This document shows, piece after piece, positions 8,313-13,836 of a stretch of DNA of 16,796 nt. A program made the position numbers and the translations under genes. Within the stretch, counting starts at the first letter, position 1, and each line of letters opens with the position of its first letter. The DNA comes from Rhodoferax sp. (GTDB taxonomy: Bacteria > Pseudomonadota > Gammaproteobacteria > Burkholderiales > Burkholderiaceae_C), in assembly GCA_030683195.1 (NCBI GenBank), contig JAUXQA010000161.1:1-16796 (forward strand). The letters are read 5' to 3'. The notes beneath the pieces were generated by a model. That model searched no databases. It saw nothing but the letters and a program-made list of their open reading frames with translations, and had not been told where the DNA came from.

Positions 8313-8972
8313 TTACTCGGCGAAGGAGATCCGGGTTCTTGTGCGCGTTGCATGTTGCGACAGGGCAAGCGACCGGTCCGGCATGTCGCGACGCACCACG
8401 GCATTTACGCCGATCCGGCAGTCATCGCCGATGGTGACGCCGGCATGGATGCGTGCGCCCATAGCAATCATGCAGCGCTTACCGATCCGAACGTCACTGG
8501 CCACTGTCGCGTGGGGCAAGATGACCGTAAATTCGTCAACCGCGACACGGGCGCCGAGAACATTGTGTGCAAAGAGATGGACGTGCGGGCCGAGCACGAC
8601 GTCAGTGAGGACGGCAAAGGGGCCCACATAGCAGCCCTCGCCGATCTGGGCGTGCGATGAAACGACCGACGACGGATGAATGAAGCGGGGCCATCGGCAG
8701 CCGCGCAGGGCTGGCCGCCCGCGGATTACAGAGGAAAGATCGGGGTCGGCGATTGTTAAAAAGGCATCGGTGCTTGCGCCATCCAGACTGGCAATGAAAT
8801 TTACCTCGTGCCCGAGTATGGAGCCGGCAGGACGGTCATCCACGATCCCCCGAATAGCAACTCCTGCCGTCTCGAAAATGCAAATGAGGTTGCGGGCATT
8901 TCGGCCGCCACCTACCAGCAGAAGCCCATCCGGGGAAGCGGGAGACAAAGGAGCTATCTGTAAAAAAGTCAT
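8313..8972 (-). CDS. PglD/NeuD-like sugar acyltransferase (left-handed beta-helix)
   Basis: A 219-residue protein with the PglD/NeuD layout. It has an N-terminal small Rossmann-like domain with LLLVGGGRNARNL at 17-29 and IVDDRPAG, then the linker RFIHPSSVVSS. A hexapeptide beta-helix follows (about 100-205: AQIGEGCYVGPFAVLTDVVL, VRIGKRCMIAMGARIHAGVT, IGDDCRIGVNAVV). Such enzymes acetylate amino or hydroxyl groups of nucleotide sugars using acetyl-CoA. In relatives a catalytic His lies in a G-H-D-x-x-I-G-D/E-F stretch. The equivalent here appears to be LGARVAVDEF, without His, and the usual GxPAK-like tail is missing, so activity or chemistry may differ. The ATG start has no strong Shine-Dalgarno. 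It is the first gene of the minus-strand run, and its codon style resembles the plus-strand gene at 9318 more than manC. Confidence 0.82.
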   Translation of the reverse strand: MTFLQIAPLSPASPDGLLLVGGGRNARNLICIFETAGVAIRGIVDDRPAGSILGHEVNFIASLDGASTDAFLTIADPDLSSVIRGRPALRGCRWPRFIHPSSVVSSHAQIGEGCYVGPFAVLTDVVLGPHVHLFAHNVLGARVAVDEFTVILPHATVASDVRIGKRCMIAMGARIHAGVTIGDDCRIGVNAVVRRDMPDRSLALSQHATRTRTRISFAE

Positions 8973-9317
8973 TTAAGTTACTAGTAATGCAAAGTGCCAC
9001 TCAGATGTTTGCGCAAGACCTTTGACAACGACCTCAAGGAGGCGACGCCAGCCTTAGATGCAAGCCTTTGAACGGATCAGTCCATGCACTTCCGGATGCG
9101 ATCGCCCGGTTCCGCACAGATCGACTGGCTCAAGGCTTCCATGGCAGAATCAAAGAATTGGTTATGTCTATATGTGACGAATCGAGATCAATAAAGGTGA
9201 AAAAATATAGGTTTTTTATGGCAAAAAAGATTCACTAATATATTTTATTGCGATTTGCATAACAAATACTCAACCCATCAATTCCGAATGAAATTAACTT
9301 CGGTCAAGAGATAAGCC
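8973..9317. other. Divergent intergenic region, no supported gene
   Basis: A 345-bp gap between divergently transcribed genes, so promoters for both directions should lie here. I cannot place a convincing -35/-10 pair. The right half (about 9160-9300) is AT-rich. On the plus strand about 9029-9238 is an open frame without a credible start (internal stretch ALPDAIARFRTDRLAQGFHG, TAA at 9236-9238). I do not recognise it; it may be a gene remnant or chance. Confidence 0.5.
9306..9310 (+). promoter_or_regulatory. Probable ribosome binding site of the 738-residue gene
   Basis: AAGAG lies 7 nt before GTG 9318. The match to the anti-Shine-Dalgarno is modest, but it supports the GTG start. Confidence 0.4.
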
Positions 9318-11534
9318 GTGATTCTGATCCTTACCTACGCCAAGGTCTGCACCACCTCATTGCATCACCTGTTGATGGAACGTTTTCCAAGTGACGTCTT
9401 TCGAAGTCATGGCTTGGGAGGGTGGATACTCGACTCGCTCGTGCAGTTCGTTGCAGCGGCCCCCACCGATACGACGGGCCTGCGCACCTCCTTCGACAAT
9501 GCACCGATCCGTGCGCGCCTAGCTCAGGCTCGCGCAGCGGGAGAAACGATCACGATAATAAGTGGCGTTCGAGATCCCGTGACCCGGTCCCTATCCGTGG
9601 CGATGCAAAACCTGGACGTCGCATTCGCGGACTGCATCAGTCTCTCGGCTGAAGCCAGTGCGCAGGCAATTGCCGCGCGCGTCGCCGACCTCTGGCTCCG
9701 GGACACGACCAACGGTGATCCGATCCGCGCCTTCATCGAGCTCATGATCAGGGCGCCACTTTCTTGGTTCGAGCAGGAGATCCATAAGGCGTTCGGGTTC
9801 GATCTGCGGGCACATCCCTTCGATCATTCTCTTGGATACTCCCTCCTGTTCCAAGACAACCTGCGTCTACTCCTGTTTCGTCACGAGAGTGCGCCGGCGG
9901 CGATCCAGAGCGGCCTCGCACAGCTTTATCCCGGAATGGATGTAGCCCTTCCCCACGACAATGCGGGCTTGGAGAAGCCGAGCGGTGAAATCTATCGCGC
10001 CCTGCAGCAGTGCTTCCGGCTCCCGCGCGCGAAACTGGAGGAAATTTACGCCCACCCCGATGTGTGTGCTTATTTTTCACCGAAAGAGATTGCCGCCGCG
10101 ATCGATCGATGGGCAGAGCCCGCACCCCGGCGAGTGTGGGTCCAGCCACCGCTCCCTGCCGCGCCACGCGCCACATTCGCAGCGACTGTATTCATACCCG
10201 TGAGAAATCACGCCAACTGGATCGGCGAGCAGATCGCCAGCCTTGTCGCACAATGGCGGCCCGACGTTGAACTGTTGCTGGTGGACGACGGCTCCCAGGA
10301 CGGCAGCCTCGGGGTGGCCTTGGACCGGCTGGCTGGCTGGCCCGGCGTGGCAGCGACCGTCATGCGAAACAGCAGGGCAATCGGTCATGGCATGCTGCCA
10401 GCTGTGGTCGCCCTGTCGCGGGCGCCGGTGATCATTCAGGCAGATAGTGACGACATCACTTTGCCCGGCCGCCTTGACACCATAATCCATCAGTTTGCCA
10501 CTCACCCAGATTGCAGACTTGTGACATCCAATGCGGTGCTGCTGAGCGAGGGTGGTCTTCCGATCGGTCTACTTGATGTACAGTCGTCGGACGTAGTGAT
10601 CAATGACCCTGTGGCGCTAGCCGACCAGCAGGACAATATTTATTGGCTTGGGGCTTCATCCGCTTTTCACCGTTCGATCATTGAAGATTTCGCACCGCTT
10701 GATCCGGAACTGTGCGCCTATGGCCTCGATCTCTTAACCGGCTTTCGGGCCACTCTTTTGGGAAGCCAGCGATATCTGGCGCGTCCCCTAGTAGGCTGGC
10801 GACAGCATGCGAAAAATAGCCATCGGATAATAGGGGCCCACAACAAGGATGCTGCATCGCAGGAGCATCTGGCAGCCATACTCTTCATGACGCGGGCCCA
10901 GCGACTACGCGACGTCTCATGGCTTGAGGCTCACGGCAAGCTTGGTCACGACCGCGCTGCAGCGATCGAAGCACGCTGGCGCAGCGACTATATGGCTCAA
11001 GCGGACACTTGGATCCGGCTTCGCAACCGGCTCACCGGAACGCACGCAGCCCCCGCGCCCCAAGCTGCGGGCGGCTCGCAGGGGGAGTTCTATGTTCCGG
11101 CGGTGCCGCCTATTTTGACCTTGCAGCGAGGCATTGAGCACCGGACTCCGCAAATGGCTCAGGTCTTGCACCGCTGGGGTGGCATGCATTCTGGCGAAAC
11201 TACGATGGTCTGGACCAGCCGACAAGTGGTGATCGTCCTGCGCATTCCCGATCCCGAGGCGCAGGCTCTGGTCGTGACGCTAGCGGGCCAGCCCTACATC
11301 GACCGGCAGTCGATTTTCCTCTCGCTTGATTTCACTCCTCCCGTCGAAGTGACGGTTATCGCCGGCGAGCTTAGGCGAGTGATCGTGCCAATCACGACCC
11401 GCCGGGATCCTGTGCGTGCCCTTATGACACTGATGATCATCGTCCCGGAGGCAGCGATGCCAGTGACGTTCGATCCGGAAAACGAGGATCGTCGCGTTCT
11501 TGGGGTGGCGCTGTTCGCGATGGAGGTCATCTGA
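9318..11534 (+). CDS. Capsule-synthesis/sulfotransferase-like domain fused to GT2 glycosyltransferase
   Basis: A 738-residue protein, the only well-supported plus-strand gene. Residues 1-265 resemble the putative capsular polysaccharide synthesis family, which is sulfotransferase-like: a P-loop-like TYAKVCTTSLHHLL at 6-19, a 3'-phosphate-binding-like SGVRDPVTRSLS at 82-93, and the family-style tail FRLPRAKLEEIYAHPDVCAY (233-252). Residues about 289-500 are a GT-A/GT2 domain with VFIPVRN at 291-297, VDDGS at 322-326 and the DxD-like DSDD at 376-379. Residues about 600-738 are beta-rich (WGGMHSGETTMVW), like accessory tails on some glycosyltransferases. The protein is expected to be cytoplasmic; there is no signal peptide or transmembrane segment. 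It would add a sugar, and perhaps a sulfate-type group, to a surface glycan. The start is GTG. Codon style suggests transfer from an alphaproteobacterium, and gene debris lies on its 3' side. Confidence 0.82.
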   Translation: MILILTYAKVCTTSLHHLLMERFPSDVFRSHGLGGWILDSLVQFVAAAPTDTTGLRTSFDNAPIRARLAQARAAGETITIISGVRDPVTRSLSVAMQNLDVAFADCISLSAEASAQAIAARVADLWLRDTTNGDPIRAFIELMIRAPLSWFEQEIHKAFGFDLRAHPFDHSLGYSLLFQDNLRLLLFRHESAPAAIQSGLAQLYPGMDVALPHDNAGLEKPSGEIYRALQQCFRLPRAKLEEIYAHPDVCAYFSPKEIAAAIDRWAEPAPRRVWVQPPLPAAPRATFAATVFIPVRNHANWIGEQIASLVAQWRPDVELLLVDDGSQDGSLGVALDRLAGWPGVAATVMRNSRAIGHGMLPAVVALSRAPVIIQADSDDITLPGRLDTIIHQFATHPDCRLVTSNAVLLSEGGLPIGLLDVQSSDVVINDPVALADQQDNIYWLGASSAFHRSIIEDFAPLDPELCAYGLDLLTGFRATLLGSQRYLARPLVGWRQHAKNSHRIIGAHNKDAASQEHLAAILFMTRAQRLRDVSWLEAHGKLGHDRAAAIEARWRSDYMAQADTWIRLRNRLTGTHAAPAPQAAGGSQGEFYVPAVPPILTLQRGIEHRTPQMAQVLHRWGGMHSGETTMVWTSRQVVIVLRIPDPEAQALVVTLAGQPYIDRQSIFLSLDFTPPVEVTVIAGELRRVIVPITTRRDPVRALMTLMIIVPEAAMPVTFDPENEDRRVLGVALFAMEVI

Positions 11535-11663
11535 CCGTACTGGAACGGACGCGCTGGTGGTTCGTCACAGCAGGTGGAGGACGCGCCTTTACTGCGCTAG
11601 AGCGCGCAACACGTTTCCGCGGGTGGTCATGAGCTTTCCGGTGATTGCCGTCTGCGCCTCGAA
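11535..11663 (-). other. Short junction region with a 24-codon orphan 3' tail
   Basis: No complete gene. On the minus strand 11589-11663 reads FEAQTAITGKLMTTRGNVLR and ends in TAA, with high-GC third positions like the gene at 9318. It lies in a different frame from the Rpn fragment directly upstream and looks like the last codons of a lost gene. I do not recognise it. Confidence 0.35.
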
Positions 11664-11787
11664 CGGTGTTTGCCGGGAGGGTGTTGATCAAGTCGGCCAA
11701 CAGGTGTGGCGCGTTGGCAAAGAGTTTTTTGAGGACGAAGTCGTTCTTGGGGTCGAGCAAGGGGCCCGCAGCGATCGTGGTCGACAT
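11664..11787 (-). pseudogene. N-terminal fragment of an Rpn-family (PD-(D/E)XK) gene
   Basis: From ATG 11787 the frame reads PLLDPKNDFVLKKLFANAPH followed by LLADLINTLPANT, the standard beginning of Rpn/PDDEXK_2 nuclease proteins. Family similarity stops abruptly near 11664 after about 41 residues. The frame then runs through unrelated sequence to a stop near 11527. The core and C-terminus are missing. The fragment has the orientation and content complementary to the remnant at 6914-7297. Confidence 0.7.
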
Positions 11788-12181
11788 CGCTTCAAAGGGC
11801 GGGTTGGCATGTGTATTGGGCGGTTGGTTGTGGTTGCGTTGTTCGCAGTTACCTTAAGCCGGTTTGCTGCCTGTTTGCTAGTTGCAGGGTTTTGCAGGTA
11901 AGCCCAACAGGCCAAGTTGCTGGGTGACCCGCGCTGCACTGAGCAGGCGCACCTCGCTTTTTGGGGCACCGGCCTGAACGGCGCATTGAAAGTGTTGCAG
12001 TGCCCGCTGCCCCTGGCCGCTGACTGTGGCTGCCCGCCCCAAGCTGTTATGCACGCCAGATACCAATATCTGGCTGATCAGCTTCTTGCTGCAGCCCCAG
12101 TCTTGCGCCAAGCTGCCTGGACAGCCAAGTTTTGAAGCGCTCAAACAGGGTGGGGCTCATAGGCTGACTGGCGCGGTGGCC
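11788..12181. other. Remnant-bearing stretch between Rpn fragment and intact Rpn gene
   Basis: Apart from the FkbM-type fragment I see no intact gene, RNA gene or insertion sequence here. No clear terminator is visible either. Confidence 0.4.
11878..12160 (-). pseudogene. Broken partial copy of a TPR-FkbM-type gene
   Basis: LAQDWGCSKKLISQILVSGV and the following HNSLGR, ALQHFQCA and RLLSAARV align with residues 106-170 of the FkbM protein at 4143-5423 (LAQDWGCSKRMMSQVLVAGV). A likely original start lies at ATG 12160 in another frame (MSPTLFERFKTWLSRQLG), comparable to the short amphipathic start of the FkbM protein. About 70 intervening residues are missing and the frame shifts, and the whole methyltransferase domain is gone (stop 11878-11880). 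It is not a functional enzyme. Confidence 0.75.
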
Positions 12182-13195
12182 TTAATGCTCCGAAAACACA
12201 GCCGCCAGGGTGGGGGCGTCCAAGATGCGGTCGATCCACACCTCTAGCTGCTCGGGCGTGGCACTCTGCAGGCGTTGGGCGGTGTCTGGGCTTAGGAGGC
12301 CGAAGCGCCTGGTGAGTTGGCGGGTAAGAGTCGCGACAAGGGTCTCTGCTTTGCCTCGTTGTATGCCCTGTTGTAAGCCTTGTTGCATGCCTTGTTGCAT
12401 GCCCTGTTGCATGCCCTGTTGCACGCCGCGTTCGATGGCGAGGCGTTCGACGCTGGTGACGTATTTCATGCTGGTTTCTCCTTCAATTTGCTCAATATCT
12501 TGCCATAGTTGCTTTTCCAGGCCATCGGGCAGGCGCATCATCCAGTCGAGCACGGCAAACAGGTCCAGCACGCGTTGGCGGTTCCAGCCGTGGGTGTAGA
12601 GCAGGCGCACCAGTGTGCGTTTGGCTTGGTAGCGTTGCTCTGGGTTGTGTTTGGTTTGCCGTGTGCGCAGGTGGGCGGCTGTTATCAGGGCAAAGGGGTT
12701 GGGATCGGTTGCAAGGCCTTCTATCTGCTGTGCGTAGTCAAGCAGTTTGACCACCGGAAAGCGCAGTTCGTGGATGCAACCCAGCGTCTCAAAACCAAAG
12801 TGAGTGGGTTTCCAGTTTTCATCGTCGTCAGCCAGCACGGCCATGCTGGCGATGGGGCAGGCATAGCGGTCGTACAGGCGGTAGTTGTAGGTGAACATGC
12901 GCTGGGCAAATTCGGCATCACGGGTGCCTTGTACTTCGACATGAATATAAATCCAGCGCTCTTGGCCGTCGATGAGGGTCACACTGGCCAGTGCGTCAGC
13001 AAAGCGTTTGCCCAACCCGGCATCACGCACCACTTGGCGCAGTTCAACGTTTTTGAATTCGTGGCCCTGCGCCCAGTCGATTTGGGCCGAGGCCTTGGGA
13101 AAGTAGAAGTCCATGAACTCCGGGAAGGCGTGTTCAAGGATGTCTTTCCAGGGGCTGTCGTACTCGTCAGCGAGCGGGCTGAGGTGATCGGTCAT
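12182..13195 (-). CDS. Rpn/PD-(D/E)XK family nuclease-like protein with DUF4351 tail
   Basis: A 337-residue protein. The N-terminal half contains a PD-(D/E)XK-like core: FADALASV with D67, then WIYIHVEVQG with E87-x-Q89, followed by RMFTYNYRLYDRY. Residues 257-281 are a run of QQG-type tetrapeptide repeats, and about 282-334 form a DUF4351 domain (LTRRFGLLSPDTAQRLQ). Relatives are annotated as 'transposase', 'cytosolic protein' or recombination-promoting nuclease; the E. coli Rpn proteins are DNA endonucleases that stimulate RecA-independent recombination. It appears intact, unlike the two relatives at 6914-7297 and 11664-11787. Its ATG lies 3 nt after the stop of the coiled-coil fragment and no Shine-Dalgarno is evident, so translation was probably coupled to that gene. 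It may simply be a selfish or defence-related passenger. Confidence 0.85.
   Translation of the reverse strand: MTDHLSPLADEYDSPWKDILEHAFPEFMDFYFPKASAQIDWAQGHEFKNVELRQVVRDAGLGKRFADALASVTLIDGQERWIYIHVEVQGTRDAEFAQRMFTYNYRLYDRYACPIASMAVLADDDENWKPTHFGFETLGCIHELRFPVVKLLDYAQQIEGLATDPNPFALITAAHLRTRQTKHNPEQRYQAKRTLVRLLYTHGWNRQRVLDLFAVLDWMMRLPDGLEKQLWQDIEQIEGETSMKYVTSVERLAIERGVQQGMQQGMQQGMQQGLQQGIQRGKAETLVATLTRQLTRRFGLLSPDTAQRLQSATPEQLEVWIDRILDAPTLAAVFSEH
12353..12427 (-). repeat. 12-bp tandem repeats encoding MQQG-type units
   Basis: About six 12-bp units (plus-strand core ttgcatgccctg) encode a QQG-rich run at residues 257-281 of the Rpn-like protein. The unit is a multiple of three, so gain or loss of copies keeps the frame. 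The repeats act as a flexible or helical linker between nuclease core and DUF4351. Confidence 0.85.
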
Positions 13196-13198
13196 GAT

Positions 13199-13836
13199 TT
13201 AAAGGCCTGGTTCACGCAAGAGCAGGTCTTTGATCAATTCAATCTGGGCTTCAGCCTTGATGAGTTCTTCTTGCATAAGCTGCTGGCGGGTGGCATGTTC
13301 ACGGTTTTCAGCCTCAAGTTGCTGATTAAGTTGCTGCAGGTCAGCAGTACTTTTTTGTTGCACCGCCAAAGACTCGTGGCGCTGCAAGGCAAGTTTTGCT
13401 TGCTCATCTCGGGCAGTGGTGAGGCTGTGTTTTTCTTTGACGAGTTCATCGCGCTGAGTCTGCGCTTCTGCTTTAGCCTGAGCTTCGGCATCGCGTTGGG
13501 TCTGAGCCTCTACTTTGGCCTGAGCTTCTGCATCACGTTGGGCCAGTGCCTGGGCTTTGGCTTGCGTTTCTGCATCGCGCTCGGCCAGTGCTTGGGCTTT
13601 TGCTTGGGTCTCGGCGGCGAGTTGAGTGGCTAATTGGTCTCTAGCCGCATTTTTATCTTGGTTGGCTGCTATTAAGTTTGACTTTTCTACAGCCAGTGCG
13701 TCGCGCTGAGCCTGAGCCTCTACTTTGGCCGTAGCCTCGACATCGCGTTGGGCGAGTGCTTGGCTTTTTGCCTGAGCTTCGGCATCGCGCTGGGCGATTG
13801 CTTCGGCCTTGGCTTGCGTTTCTGCATCCCGCTGAG
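13199..13836 (-). pseudogene. 3' fragment of an Ala/Gln-rich coiled-coil gene
   Basis: One frame is open from just inside the smc junction to TAA at 13199-13201 and encodes about 210 residues. The first part consists of 14-residue units of the type AQRDAEAQAKAEAQ, two heptads each. It is interrupted by EKSNLIAANQDKNAARDQLA and followed by a less regular coiled coil ending IELIKDLLLREPGL. There is no ATG or GTG start: the frame closes upstream at a TGA inside smc sequence. The only alternative start is a TTG near 13387 that would give 62 residues. The gene has therefore lost its 5' part. The Rpn-like gene starts 3 nt after its stop. Long Ala/Gln coiled coils at the end of methyltransferases occur in O-antigen chain-terminator proteins (WbdD type), which is a possible origin but only inference here. 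Confidence 0.7.
13420..13836 (-). repeat. Degenerate 42-bp tandem repeats (14-residue coiled-coil units)
   Basis: Repeated unit 'caacgcgatgccgaagctca' plus about 22 bp. The units fall into two blocks, about 13450-13600 and 13700-13836, separated by a non-repeat stretch. The repeats keep the reading frame and the heptad register. This explains the periodic pattern on both strands. Confidence 0.8.

Noticed and set aside
8261..8404. N-terminal extension of the UXS gene up to 8404
   Set aside because: The extra 48 residues overlap the acyltransferase gene and lack family similarity. ATG 8260 has a good ribosome binding site.
9200..9217. AAAAAA...TTTTTT hairpin as a terminator
   Set aside because: It is AT-only with no GC stem and lies between divergent genes, where no transcript needs to end.
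9748..10505. Minus-strand open frames inside the 9318-11534 gene
   Set aside because: They have no motifs and lie opposite recognised sulfotransferase-like and GT2 motifs.
11500..11901. Plus-strand open frame overlapping the end of the 738-residue gene
   Set aside because: It is antisense to the Rpn fragment, has no family similarity, and its codons look random.
12509..13633. Long plus-strand open frame (374 codons) opposite the Rpn-like and coiled-coil genes
   Set aside because: It is antisense to well-recognised coding sequence. Its repetitive FCLSFGIALG-type end is just the reverse reading of the coiled-coil repeats.
13420..13836. CRISPR-like periodic repeats
   Set aside because: The 42-bp units are contiguous, degenerate, and keep an open frame with heptad logic. 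There are no distinct spacers of uniform length.
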